A stretch of DNA of 64,000 nt from Acanthornis magna (taxonomy: Eukaryota > Chordata > Aves > Passeriformes > Acanthizidae). The stretch spans positions 62,001 through 126,000 of the forward strand of contig JAWUZG010001132.1 of assembly GCA_036785705.1 (NCBI GenBank), in the 5' to 3' direction. The notes below the pieces were generated by a model. The model saw only the letters and a list, made by a program, of their open reading frames with translations. It made no database searches and was not told the DNA's origin. Position numbers and translations under genes: made by a program. This document shows positions 11,296-22,612 of this stretch, piece after piece; the stretch's first letter is position 1; each line of letters begins with the position of its first letter.

Positions 11296-12258
11296 TTAGC
11301 AGTGCCTCCGCTGGTGTCGGGTCAAGTGAGAGCTCCTGGAGAAGCTCTTCCCACACTCGGGACACTCATAGGGCCTCTCCCCAGTGTGAATGCGCCGGTG
11401 CGTGATGAGGGTGGAGTTGTGCTTGAAGCCCTTCCTGTAGTCAGGGTAGCAGAAGGGCCTCTCCTCTGTGTGAATCCGCTGATGCACGAGGAGTTCTGAG
11501 CTGGTTGGAAACCTCTTCCCACACTCAGAACACTCAGAGGGCCTGTCCCCAGTGTGGATCCTCTGGTGGCAGATCAGGTTGGAGCTCTGGCTGAAGCTCA
11601 TCCCGCATTCCCAACACTCGTAGGGCCTCTCCCCTGTGTGGATCCTCTGATGGTGGATCAGGCTGGAGCTCTGGCTGAAGCTCTTCCCACATTCCCCACA
11701 CTCGTAGGGCCTCTCCCCGGTGTGGATCATCTGGTGGCGGATCAGGTTGGATCTCTTGTTGAAGCCGTTCCCACATTCCCCACACTTGTAGGGCTTCTCC
11801 CCATCATGGAGCTGCTCAGGGACCACCAGGGCTGAGCTCTGGCTGAAGCTCCGGATGCCTTCCCAGCACAGGGTGGGTCTCTCCTCCTCAGGGCGCCCTG
11901 GGCTGGGTTTGCAGCCCCTCCTTGTGCGGCATCTCTGGGGCTTTTCCTCCCTCTTAAACTCCTGTGTCATGGAGCCACTCAAAACGGTCTCTTCCACCAG
12001 GTTCTGTCCCAAGGCTTTGCCCTCCCTGGTCTCCATCTGCAGTTCATTGCCTGGGGAGGAAGGACAAGGAGAGGATTTGGGATTTGCCTCCGTGCCAAAG
12101 GGAAGGGGAAGGACATTCCCCCAGTCTGTCCCTGCAGGACAGCAACAGCTGCGAGGTTGTCCTGCAGCCGGGGGCAATGCTGGGCTACGAGATGGAGGAG
12201 AAGAGAGGGGGAATGGGGCAGTGACTTCCTCCTCACCTGCCTGGGGGTCCTGGGACAT
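11296..12258 (-). CDS. C2H2 zinc-finger protein, ZNF-1 (degenerating)
   Basis: Predicted nuclear DNA-binding protein of the KRAB-less bird zinc-finger family. Two coding exons: 12,258-12,237 and 12,050-11,296, with donor CAGGCAG|GTGAGG and acceptor CCTCCCCAG. The usual start (ATGGAGGAGG in the paralogues) reads ATTGAGG here because of an extra T near 12,290, so translation would begin at the later Met (MSQDPQA), giving 258 aa. The linker region ([12 protein letters not shown] to RPTLCWEG) is open. Six fingers follow. The fifth ([10 protein letters not shown]) has lost its normal Cys pair, while the others keep CX2C and HX3H with TGERP-type linkers. TAA at 11,298-11,296 ends the frame in the linker before a further finger. 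It could be a weakly functional gene or an early pseudogene. Confidence 0.8.
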   Translation of the reverse strand: MSQDPQAGEEEVTAPFPLSSPPSRSPALPPAAGQPRSCCCPAGTDWGNVLPLPFGTEANPKSSPCPSSPGNELQMETREGKALGQNLVEETVLSGSMTQEFKREEKPQRCRTRRGCKPSPGRPEEERPTLCWEGIRSFSQSSALVVPEQLHDGEKPYKCGECGNGFNKRSNLIRHQMIHTGERPYECGECGKSFSQSSSLIHHQRIHTGERPYECWECGMSFSQSSNLICHQRIHTGDRPSECSECGKRFPTSSELLVHQRIHTEERPFCYPDYRKGFKHNSTLITHRRIHTGERPYECPECGKSFSRSSHLTRHQRRHC

Positions 12259-12399
12259 CTTTCTCTTCCTCACAGCCTCCTCCTCAATCCAGTCAAGCTT
12301 TGGGAATGGGAAATCCTGGTTTGGGGTAAAAAGAAGGTGTGAGTGCCTTGGGTTGGGGGCTCCTCCTGCCCAAGTCCAGCTCTAGAAGTCACCGGGTGT

Positions 12400-12910
12400 T
12401 TTGTGTCTATAAAATCCTCCAAAAATCAAGAGTGACCCCAAAAAAGCCTCCCAGGAGTTCCCTCTTTCCAGTCTCCTGTCTTTGGGGTGCTGGGGTTCCC
12501 CCTTCTCAAAGCTGCTGGGGCTCCCGTGGGTCCTGGGGATCCCCCTTCTCCGGGCTCCTGCTTAGGGATGCCGTGGGGTTTCGGTGGTCCCAGGGGTCCC
12601 TTCTTCCCTCATGGTGCTTTGACTCCCAGGGCTCCCAGGGTCCCCCTCTTCAGGCTCCCCCCCACTCCAGGCACTCGGGGCTTCCCCCTCTCTCCACCGC
12701 ACCTTTCAGCGTCACAGTGTCCTGGCCCTGCCTCATCTCCAGGCTCCCCCACCCCTCCAGGCTGCCGGGGGTCCCCCAGCTCTGCTATCGCCCCTCTCTG
12801 CTCTCTCCACTCCGGGAGTCCTGCGTTCCACCCCCACAGCTCTCCTGGGGATCCCCAAAACTGATGTCCTGTCCCACCAATACAGGGCAATTCCCACATG
12901 GATCCCCCCC
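12400..12910 (-). repeat. degenerate 36-bp-class repeat in the ZNF-1 5' flank
   Basis: On the minus strand, units built around GACCCCTGGGA and GGAGAGGGGA repeat imperfectly. Matching flanks precede ZNF-2 (29,940-30,410), ZNF-3 (46,830-47,270) and ZNF-4 (56,570-56,060 minus). It belongs to the shared duplicated unit and is non-coding. Confidence 0.6.
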
Positions 12911-13118
12911 CGATATTCCCCCAAAGTGCATTTAAGGCTCCGATTTGGAGTCCTGAAAGATCCAAACATCCCCTCCAGCCCAGAAAATCCTCACCATGGA
13001 CATGCAAAGATATCTGGGGCTCAGTTCCAGAATCTGTGAGTTCCAAACACTTCTCCAGAAAAAAATCCCTCCTGGAGACCCCTGATAGATGTGGGACAAT
13101 CTCCCCCTCCCCGGTCAC

Positions 13119-13330
13119 CTGTGGAATGTGGTGGGGACAATGATCCCAGAGCCAGGGGTGCTGCAGACACAGTGGGTGGTGAAACCTCATGGCTCTCCTG
13201 CTCCTCCTTTTCCTGCTCCTTTTCCTGCTCCTTCTCTCTCCCTGCTATTCTTCCCACTCCTCCTCCCCTCTTCCCCCCAGACTCCCTTCCCCACCCTCCT
13301 CTGCCCCACGGCTGCTGTAGCACAGGCTGC
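13119..13330 (-). promoter_or_regulatory. purine-rich 5' exon candidate of ZNF-1
   Basis: A GGA/GAA-rich stretch on the minus strand ends in CCACAG|GTGACCGGGGAGG, a good splice donor at 13,118. The same purine-rich block plus donor recurs at 22,845-22,613 (minus), 39,060-39,288 (plus), 44,870-45,107 (plus), 58,920-58,680 (minus) and 61,560-61,281 (minus). Its place upstream of the zinc-finger coding exons suggests a 5' non-coding exon; that role is inference. Confidence 0.4.
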
Positions 13331-13787
13331 TGGGATGGGGGAACCCCCCGATCAGCCCCAGGGATGGACAGGGGGCTTCAGGACCCCCCAGTGCAGATCC
13401 ACCTCCACCAGAGCCCCAGGAATTGCCCTGGGGATCAAGTGCTGGGGGACAGGGCCGGACCCCCATGGAACCGCCCTTCTTCCATCCCAACCCCACCTTT
13501 CCCTCCCCTCTCCTCCCCTTTCCCATCCTTCTCCCAATCCACACACCCCTCCCAATTCAATTTCGGTGTCCCATCCCCCTCCCGCTCTCTTTGGGGGTCC
13601 CAGACCCCTCTTTTCCCCTGCTCTTCTGTCCCTTTCACCAATGTCCCCTCAATCCCCAACCCCCCTCTCCCATGATTGGTTTTGGGGCTTCCAGGCCCCT
13701 CCTGCTCACTTTGGGGGTCCCAATCCCCATTTCCCTCCATTTGGGGTCCCAGCCCCCGCCCCCCTTCTCACTGTGCCCCCCGCTCAC

Positions 13788-13859
13788 CCCGCGGCCGGGG
13801 GGCACTCCCAGCACCACCAGTGCCACCAGGATGGCCCCAGCTGCCCCCACACGGCCCAT
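13788..13859 (-). CDS. orphan MHC class II B exon 1 (signal peptide), copy A
   Basis: The minus strand encodes MGRVGAAGAILVALVVLGVP then PAAG in 24 codons, ending at a canonical GTGAGC donor. This matches the avian class II B leader exon. No class II exon 2-4 follows on this strand. Instead the purine-rich exon (13,330) and ZNF-1 (12,258) come next, all on the minus strand. ERV-1 begins 336 bp upstream. The near-identical copy B is at 40,149. The leader could be spliced to a zinc-finger transcript or be a promoter remnant. Confidence 0.7.
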
Positions 13860-14191
13860 GCCCAGCGCCGGGCAGGTGCCCACAGCCCCAAAGCAGCCGC
13901 GCTCTGCCCTGGGGGGGGTCCCCAAAGCGGCCCCGCCCCGCGCGGCACTGCGAGCACCAGGCCGGAGCAGTGCGGAGCGCGGGCGAGAGGCATCAGCCGT
14001 GCCCGGGCAGGGCCGGGCCCCGCGGGACAGCTCCCCCCGCACTCGGCCCCAACGGGACAGCGCCCAGCGGGGGGGCCTGGCCTGCCCGCCCCACACCTCC
14101 CCCTCCCCAAATTCCGCTCCCGGCGCCGCTGGAGCCGAGGGGGGCGCAGGTGGGCTCCAGAGGTGCCGGAGACACGTGTCCCCCGCTGCCA
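13860..14191 (-). promoter_or_regulatory. GC-rich 5' flank of class II B exon 1, copy A
   Basis: About 330 bp of CpG-rich DNA, nearly identical to 39,819-40,148 in inverted orientation. I looked for a clear class II S-X-Y box set and do not see one. It is cut off by the ERV-1 insertion. Confidence 0.4.
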
Positions 14192-14195
14192 GTGC
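14192..14195 (+). repeat. 5' target-site duplication of ERV-1
   Basis: GTGC precedes the LTR and is repeated at 22,109-22,112. The ERV-free copy at 39,815-39,818 carries a single GCAC (same bases, other strand). Confidence 0.88.
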
Positions 14196-14762
14196 TGATT
14201 TAGGGGTAGACAGTGATTTATTAGGGGCTGCTCACTAACAACAATGTCTATAGCTTGCTTGACATGTTCTGCGCTTACCAAACAGAAAGAAAGGATGTAG
14301 GGAGGATATTGACCCATTGTTAAGGAGACCAGGCATCCTGGTTTTGGACCCCCAAACCAGCCCATGCCAGCTATAGCACTTGGACTCAGGCCAGGGACCC
14401 AGGGAGCATGCATAGAGAAGCAAGGTGAAGAGTTCAATGTGAGGAAGACTCCTTACTTCATCAGAGAAAGACTCTTTACTTCATCCAAGACCCCCACCCA
14501 TGACCACCAGGCAGCACTGCGCAGGTGCAAGTGTATTTAAATGAACTTCGGACTCATTATAATATGAAGCGGGAATAGATAATGAATATGTATAGGGGCA
14601 TTGTGTAGCTTCGTGCATATGTAACCTGTAACTCAATATAAACCAAGCAAAGCACCACAGACGGCGCGCACGAAATTTAGGGAGCGATCCCTCATGCCTC
14701 CCAGTGCTGGAATAAACATACCTACTTTACAACTTTTGTTGTGGAGTCCTATCCACACCTCA
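14196..14762 (+). repeat. 5' LTR of ERV-1
   Basis: Starts TGATTTAGGGG and ends CCTCA. AATAAA lies at 14,711-14,716, and an A/T-rich TATA-like CAATATAAAC near 14,633. It is identical in length to the 3' LTR. A divergent relative forms a solo LTR near 49,770-50,160. Confidence 0.95.
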
Positions 14763-14765
14763 TTT

Positions 14766-14783
14766 TGGCACCCCAGATGGACG
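14766..14783 (+). other. primer-binding site of ERV-1
   Basis: TGGCACCCCAGATGGACG begins 3 bases after the LTR, where a tRNA primer would anneal. I cannot assign the tRNA with confidence. Confidence 0.5.
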
Positions 14784-15379
14784 GAGTCTGCCTGACTGCA
14801 GGGTCGACTGAGGGGCGAACGTCCAAGGCGCGCCCCGGGATTTTCCTGGTGGAACTCCGCTCCTCGGCCGCCCACTGCGGGGGTAGACAACGACCATCTA
14901 CTAGAGTGGACAAACAGTATGTTTGGGAAGCCACGTGGCCAGGGCTGCTGGTAAGTCACGCAGAGACGTCTGGCACACAATGTAGTCCCTGATTTGGTTA
15001 AAATGCTTGCAAGCAGGCGCACGGCAGAAGTGGGGGGGAGACTGTCTGTGGTTTGCAGTGCTCTCAGCAGCTGTGCAGGGGAAGCTGGCCAGGGGAGGGG
15101 TGGTTTGCTGACCGACCTCAAAGTAAATCAAGTGCTGTTATCACCGGTGTTTGTGTGAGTGTGTTCATGGTGGAATGTGCGTTTGTCTTGGAATTTATAT
15201 TGTAATTTGTTAAGGTTGTAGTTGCAATAAGTGTGTGCAGGGTTGCGATTAAGTGCTTGCTGTGTATGGTATAAGGTGTTGTGATAAAGAGCTGTGTGTT
15301 TGAATTAGGTTGTAAGTTGGTTTGATTTAGTTTTGTCACCGTGGCTAGTCGGAGGGCACTCTCCCTCCGCCAGTGGTTA

Positions 15380-16283
15380 TACCAGAGGAGCACAGCTCCC
15401 GCACCTCTGACCGTGTGTGGGTGTAGGATTGCATTCACGCCGTGGCACAGTTGGTGGGCTTTGACTCCGTGTTGGTCTTGTGGAGTTAGGGATTGTGTGT
15501 GGACTAGAACATCGGGTCCCAGAGAGCTGGATAGTGTTAGAAGGGGATTGGGAAGACACCGTTAAACTTTGTGAGAGTAAAAAGAGCAAGAAGGCTAAGC
15601 ACAGGGAAAGGGCTATAGACAGAGCATACAGAGTGGTTAATTCACTATACAGGAGACGTGGATTGGGTGACACAATATCTAAGTGAACTTTAAGTTATAT
15701 ATTAAAGAGAGGGAAAAAAAAAGAAATATAAAATTTTTAACAGAATGGCAAGGATATGAATGTTTAGTTGTAGTTAGAAGCAGGAATTATTGTGTTATTG
15801 GTATTTTTAGGAATTCGTTGGGCAACCAGGATTGTGAATATAGTGGGTGCACAGCGTGCATGTTTGTGTAGTCCTTGGGAAGTTAAAAGACAGTTGAAGA
15901 GTGCCAGAGAAGGTTTGTGTGGAAGCAGGATAAGAGACAGAGAAGGAAATAAACAAGATGGGAACCGGGCAGAGGAAGGAAATTTCTAAAGCAAGCCCTC
16001 TTGGCTGCATTTTAGGAGAGTATTTAGTAACCGAGAAGAGGGTTACAAACAAGGGATGAGGAAATTAGTAGTGATGGTGGGGAAGGAAGAAAAGGGAAAA
16101 CGTGGGCAAGGACCGCCCAGGCAGGCACCGCCCAGACAGGGCCCACCCTGGTTAGGTAAAGATCAATGTGCAAATTGTAAGAAATTTGGTCATTGGAAAA
16201 ATCAATGCCCAGAAAGGAGACAAGATAACTGGCAAGGAAGAAGAAACCAGGAAGGGGTGGCTGCACATGTGAAAGAAGACTGA
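15380..16283 (+). pseudogene. ERV-1 gag remnant with nucleocapsid zinc knuckle
   Basis: Gag would form the capsid. Only the nucleocapsid is clear: a basic, Pro/Gln-rich stretch followed by a CX2CX4HX4C knuckle (CANCKKFGHWKNQC) at 16,167-16,208. Upstream frames are short and interrupted. No capsid major-homology region is recognisable, so most of matrix and capsid seems deleted or decayed. Confidence 0.7.
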
Positions 16284-16289
16284 AGAAGA

Positions 16290-19200
16290 CCGGGGTACTC
16301 CACCCTAGCGGATCCACTGGTTATAATAAAGCTAGGGGAAAAAGAAAAAGAAGTGGAGTTTTTGGTAGACATGGGGGCAACATATTCAGTTTTGAATAAA
16401 GCCTTAATGCCAGTGGGAGATGATTACATTATGGTAAAAGGGGCAACTGGCCAATCTGAAAAAGCATATTTTTGTAAACCTTTAAAGTATAAACTTGGAA
16501 AGCAATGGGGTATTCATAAGTTTCTCTACATGCCTAAATCTCCAAAAGCCCTTTTGGGCAGAGACTTATTGGAACACTTACAAGCAACCATTATGTTTAA
16601 AGATGGGGAAATTACTCTGGAGGTAAATGATCAACAGTATGTAGAAATTTTAAGTTTAATGTTAACAACCATAGAAGCTGAGGAGGAAATTAGTGAAGAA
16701 ATTAGGAATCAAGTATTCCCTGGAGGATGGGCAACAAATGTACCTGCGAGAGCCAAGAATGCACTTCCAATACAGATCAGGCTCAAGGAAGGGAAACAAC
16801 CAGTTAGGGTTAAACAATACCCACTTAAAAAGGAGGACAAGGAGGGAATTAGCCCAGTGATTGAAAACTTCTTGCAGCTAGGACTACTGAGAGAGTGCAA
16901 ATCTGACTTTAACACCCCCATTTTACCAATCCGCAAGCCTGATGGATCATATTGGGTGGTACAGGACTTACGAGCAGTTAATAAGGTAACTGAGGATCTC
17001 CACCCTGTGGTGTCAAACCCCTACACTTTATTAACTGAGTTAACACCTGAACTAACCTAGTTTACTGTCTCAGATTTGAAAGACGCCTTCTTTTGCCTCC
17101 CTGTCCAAAAAGCCAGCCAGAAAATATTTGCATTCCAATGGGAAAACCCCAAAAGTGGACGCAAAACTCAACTCACTTGGACGGTGTTACCTCAAAGATT
17201 CAAGAATAGCCTCACACTATTCGGAGACCAACTTGCAAAGGATTTGGAGTCTTGGAAAGCCCCACCTGGAGAAGGGCACCAGCTTTGGGACTCCCAGATG
17301 TGAGTAAACCATTCTTTCTGTTTTCTCATGAGAAGCAGGGGATCGCCTTGGGAATACTAGCACAGGACCTGGGCCCGTACCGACAGGCAGTTGCTTATTT
17401 TTCTAAGCAACTAGACAGAGCAGCCAAAGGGTGGCCCGGATGCCTCAGAGCCATCGCAGCAGTGGTTCTGAACATCCAAGAGGCATGCAAATTCACCATG
17501 GGCCAGAAAATGACTGTGCTAGTGTCCCACACAGTATCTGCAGTGATGGAAGTGAAAGGCAGACACTGGCTCTCCCCACAGAGGTTCCTGAGATACCAAG
17601 CCCTCATGGTGGAGCAGGACGACGTGGAGATAGTGGCAACTAATATTGTCAACCCAGCTTCTTTCCTCAGCGGAAACACAGGAGAGCAGGTACACCATGA
17701 CCGCCTGGAGACTATTGAGGCCCCATACTCCAGTCATCCGGATCTGAAGGATACCCCTTTGGACAATGCACAAACCTGGTTTACTGATGGAAGCAGCTAC
17801 GTCATCAGTGGAAAGCGACATGCAGGGTATGCAGTTACCACTTGGAGGAGGTAATAGAATCCAGACCACTCCCAACAAATACCTCTGCACAGAAGGCCGA
17901 AATAAGTGCTCTAACCTGTGCTTTGGAAATGGCAAAAGGAAAGAAGGTAAACATTTATACTGACTCAAAGTATGCATTTGGAGTTGTACATGCACACGGG
18001 GCCATATGGAAGGAAAGGGGACTGTTGAACTCACAAGGAAAGAACATTAAACATGCACAAGAAATAGTACGGCTGTTGGAAGCAGTCCAGCTGCCTGAGA
18101 AGGTAGCAATCATGCACATGAAGGCACACCAGAAAGTGAGCTCAGAATTGGAAGAAGGAAACAAATTGGCAGACAGAGAGGCAAAAGAAACAGCAAAAGG
18201 TGAGGTGACAACTGAAGGGGCTCTAATCTCAGATGGCCAAATTTCCCTAGAAGGTAAGCCAACCTAGAACAAAGAGGATAGAAAACTAATTGAGGATCAG
18301 GATGGGTTATACAATAAAGAGGGTTGGGCTATCACTGCACAAGGGAGGTTGGTCATTCCCTCTCATTTACTTTGGGCACTAGTAACAGAGGAGCACCAAA
18401 AGACACATTAGGGAGTAGATGCCCTACATAAATATCTAACTGAAAAGATTATTGCCAGGAATCTATATGCTACCATCACACAGGTAACTTGTCAGTGTGA
18501 CCTTTGCCTCCACACTAACCCTAAAAACACCCCCAAACCAAAATTGGGCCAAATTAGGAAGGGAAATGGGCCTGGACAGCTGTGGCAAATTGATTTTTCA
18601 GAACTTCCAAGAAAAGGGGGGGAATTGATATTTGTTGGTATTAACAGACACCTTTTCAGGATGGCCAGAAGCTTTCCCCACCAGAACTGCCAAGGCTCGG
18701 CAAGTAACAAAGGGATTGTTGCAGGAGATAATACCATGCTTCGGAGTCCCAGCCACAATATCCTCAGACAGAGGACCACACTTCATTTCAAAGGTGGTAC
18801 AACAAATTAGCTGACATTAGGGCATAAATTGGGAGCTTCACACCTTGTACCACCCACAATCAAGCGGTCAGGTAAAGAAAATGATCAAACAGCAAATTGT
18901 AAGGTTAGGGCAAGAAGCCAATTCAGCCTGGCCCCAGTCTCTTCCACTTGCATTATTACGAATTCGGACTAAACCCAGAACTAAAGAAAAGTTAAGTCCA
19001 TTTGAAATGCTTTATGGGAGACCATATGGAGTACAGAAAGGGTTATCCACCCAAATTGGGGAGGAAACACTGACTACCTATATGGTGGCCCTGAGCAAAC
19101 AGCTTAGGAGAATTGAAAAGCATGTGGCTGGAACTCAAAGTCGAGGTCTAGACAGTCCAGTGCATAATATCCAACCTGGGGATTATACATATATTAAAGT

Positions 19201-19357
19201 CTCTTACAGAGAAAACTTTGGAGCCACAGTAGGAAGGACCATTTCAGGTGCTCCTTACCACTTTCACTGCAGTCAAGATCAAGGAACAGAATGCCTGGAT
19301 TCATCACACTCGGGTGAAAAAGGCTCCAGAAGCCCCTTGGAAAGTGACCCCTGGTGA
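16290..19357 (+). pseudogene. ERV-1 pro-pol remnant (protease, RT, RNase H, integrase)
   Basis: Protease: the flap and core are readable, but the active-site triad reads Asp-Met-Gly (LVDMGAT near 16,365) instead of Asp-Thr/Ser-Gly. Reverse transcriptase: fingers/palm blocks end with TAG at 17,058-17,060 and resume, then a deletion near 17,255-17,280 removes the palm segment that should carry the YXDD catalytic box. Connection and RNase H blocks follow (TWFTDGSS near 17,776; IYTDSKYAFG near 17,957) with a frame change at about 17,850. Integrase core (FSGWPEAF, then SSDRGPHF) and C-terminal part (NIQPGD) run to 19,357 with several stops. The enzyme cannot be made from this copy. Confidence 0.9.
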
Positions 19358-19390
19358 TGATGAACTGAAATTAAAACTCAGCAGAGTAAA

Positions 19391-21504
19391 ATGAAGATGG
19401 TTTGGTGGTGGGGAGTATTAATTCTGAAAGTGAGCACTTGGGAAGTTGCCTATGGACAAGGCCAGAGCAATACTGAATGGCCTTGGTCTCAGGGTTTTGT
19501 CCGGATTACTGGATCCATGGGAAAACATTCTGACACAAAGAGTTTAAATCTATTAACTGTGGTTATGCATGGAAATCAAGTGTATGCAAGGCAAGAATGG
19601 AAAAAACCAAAAGATGTGGCAACTTCAGGGGACTGTAGGGGAAGAAATCAAAATAGGATGTCGAATGATAAATGGAACTACTCATAAAAAAGCAATTCAA
19701 ATTAGTGTCTCTCCTACAGATAAGTATGAAGAGATTTGCATGTACTCAAATGAATTCGATTACTGGAATAATTTTACATTAGTTCAGACTGTCCAAGTGG
19801 TCTGTCTGTGGGCCCATGACACTAATGGGCTTTCATTCAAATTCAAAATAGATGCCATAGCCAAGCCTGTCACAACCTATGCCACCACCCAAGCCCAAAC
19901 CCAAACCACAACACATAAACTTGAGCCCAAAATTGATGAAATTGGTCCCTATGTAGTAAGAAATACAGGCCAACAACAATTGTTGTTTAACCCAGAGTGG
20001 TCCCTCAAACGTGTTGAATTATTGATGCAAGCTAATATCTCTGAAATTCAGCCAGCCTGTTCTCCCCTCCTAAAGACATCCTTCGAGGGCTGGGCAACAT
20101 GGTTACAGAAACAAGAGCCCTTCAGGGGCAGAATGAAGAGGGATTTAACTGGGATGCTAGGAACAGGATTAGGAGTCTTAAATGGGATTGACTCAGAAAT
20201 ATTAATGAATAAATTGACTACTGCAACACGCGATTTGACGAAACTGAGACAACCCCTGCAATCTTCTCTTTTAGCTTTAGGAAACGGCCAGTGGCAAGTT
20301 TCAAAAGTACTGCCAGATTTTGCAAAAGCCAACAACCAGGACCACAAATTGATAATAGCCGCGCTTGGTATGGTCCAGGGTAAGGTGTCCCTAGCCCTTA
20401 GCTGCGTCCAAGCACAACTATGGATGCAATCAGCAGCCTCCTTAATTATAAGAGAAGGAAATTAAGGTGTTTTCCTATTGAAATTCGAAAGGCTGTTTGG
20501 GATAACGCCACTAAGTTAGAAAAGAAGCTCCAATCTTGGTGGACCTTAGTGAACTTCACTTATGACCCAATTACTAATATGGCTACAGCTTTTGTGCTTA
20601 CCATACATAATGCCACAATTTATGTAATCCAACCCATTACTGCTTTAGGATTAAATCATGATGGGGCAGTACTTTACCTCTCTGAACATAGGGCATGGGC
20701 TCGGATGGTCCATAAGAAATGGCAGACCGTAAATTTGGAATCCTGTGTTACATGAGAACAACAAGGGTTTATTTGAGAGAGCAATACAATAGATGCCAAA
20801 GATATTTGTCTGGATGCCGAGCAAGGTATTTGCCACTTTGAAGTTTATCCAGACAATAGTCAAAGGACAGTACTTGTATATATTGGCCAAGGTTGTGTGT
20901 GTTTAAGAACTGTTTGTGTTTCCACAAAAGTAGATAATGAGAATGTAACCCTAAATGTTAAGAATTATTCTAATTTCTGCATTTGTAACTTTGTAAAAAT
21001 TACCGGATGTGACTTTTCCTATTTGGCACCAGTTGTGTCCCATCAATTGACACAGTCTAATTACACAATGTATCACAAATTATCACCCACACCTATTGGG
21101 ATGAACCTCACCTTGGTGAAACAATTAGTGAAGCATCAGGACTCAATTGAAATCCTGAAGGAAGTTCACAAAAATGGGAAGAAAACTTTAATAACCATTC
21201 ACCATGATACCGAGGAAATAAGTAGAATCCTACAAAGAATGAGACAAGATGCAGATCATCACTGGTGGGATGTGCTTTTTGGATGGTCACCCACTGCAAC
21301 TGGTATTTAAAATACGTTATGTCACCCCATAGCTGTTTTACTAATCTTGGTAGGTATCAGCCTTGTATTATCTACTATATTACTTGTTTGGAATTACAGA
21401 ATGCTGAAGAGGTTATCCATTTTAACCACTTTATCTAATGTACATGGAAAAGTATTAAGGGATGCCCACCATAAAAGATTACTGGAACAAGAATCTACTT
21501 ATTA
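19391..21504 (+). pseudogene. ERV-1 envelope gene remnant
   Basis: A frame starting near 19,391 carries a hydrophobic leader. After a frame change near 19,600 it reads a surface subunit with N-glycosylation motifs, a furin-type RMKR at 20,130-20,141, and a Gly/Leu-rich fusion-peptide-like stretch just after it. It is then broken by TAA at 20,463, TGA at 20,753 and further stops, and TAA at 21,308. A strongly hydrophobic membrane anchor lies near 21,322-21,395, followed by a short basic tail ending at 21,504. The protein cannot be made intact. Confidence 0.75.
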
Positions 21505-21528
21505 GTAAAAGAATTTACTAACTTTATA

Positions 21529-21541
21529 GAAAAGGGGGGAT
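21529..21541 (+). other. polypurine tract of ERV-1
   Basis: An A-run and six G immediately precede the 3' LTR start TGATTTAGG. This is the plus-strand primer position of retroviruses. Confidence 0.85.
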
Positions 21542-22108
21542 TGATTTAGGGGTAGATAGTGATTTATTAGGGGCTGCTCACTAACAACAATGTATATAGC
21601 TTGCTTGACATGTTCTGCGCTTACCAAACAGAAAGAAAGGATGCAGGGAGGATATTGACCCATTGTTAAGGAGACCAGGCATCCTGGTTTTGGACCCCCA
21701 AACCAGCCCATGCCAGCTATAGTGCTTGGACTCAGGCCAGGGACCCAGGGAGCATGCATAGAGAAGCAAGGTGAAGAGTTCAATGTGAGGAAGACTCCTT
21801 ACTTCATCAGAGAAAGACTCTTTACTTCATCCAAGACCCCCACCCATGACCACCAGGCAGCACTGCGCAGGTGCAAGTGTATTTAAATGAACTTCGGACT
21901 CATTATAATACGAAGTGGGAATAGATAATGAATATGTATAGGGGCATTGTGTAGCTTCGTGCATATGTAACCTGTAACTCAATATAAACCAAGCAAAGCA
22001 CCACAGACGGCGCGCACGAAATTTAGGGAGCGATCCCTCATGCCTCCCAGTGCTGCAATAAACACACCTACTTTAGAACTTTTGTTGTGGACTCCTATCC
22101 GCGCCTCA
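21542..22108 (+). repeat. 3' LTR of ERV-1
   Basis: 567 bp, 13 single-base differences from the 5' LTR, no indels. Ends CCTCA and is followed by the target duplication GTGC at 22,109-22,112. Confidence 0.95.
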
Positions 22109-22612
22109 GTGCCACCCCACGAAGGATTAGGGGTACCCCAAAACTCCCTCACAGGTGGCCGATACCCCACAAGCCCCGAAGGAATGGGGTCCCCCCGCCT
22201 TCATCACCCCCAACCTTCGACTGCCTCATCCCAGGCCCCAGCCCACCCATCCCCCTCCCCCACACTTCATCCCACACCCCAATCCACATCCCACCCTGCC
22301 CGCGCCCCATCCCACCCCATCCCACTTCTCCCGGCAGCCGCCACCGGGAGCCCCCAAAAACCCGCGTGCCGGCGACTCCCCAATATCCGCCCAGGGCATT
22401 TGCGACTCACATTTGGAGTCCTGCAACATCCAAACATCCGCCCCGCCCCCCCCCCCCCCGCAATAAAACCAAACAAAGCCTCCCAAGATCCACCGAAGGT
22501 ATTTGGGGCTCGGTTCTGGAGTCCTACAAGGTCCAAAAATCCGCCCCCCCTCCCAAAAAGAACCCCACGCACCGCCCAAGATCTTTGGGCCGAGCTCCCC
22601 CTGCCCGGTCAC

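Larger units (their letters stand above)
14196..22108 (+). mobile_element. endogenous gamma-type retrovirus ERV-1, full length, defective
   Basis: Order: 5' LTR 14,196-14,762, primer-binding region, degraded gag with a nucleocapsid knuckle, protease-polymerase, env, polypurine tract, 3' LTR 21,542-22,108. It is flanked by the 4-bp duplication GTGC; four bases is usual for gamma-retroviruses. The two LTRs have equal length and I count 13 mismatches in 567 bp (about 2.3%), so the insertion is not recent. All coding regions are broken. It sits in the 5' flank of class II B exon 1 copy A, on the opposite strand. The corresponding site in copy B is empty. Confidence 0.95.
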
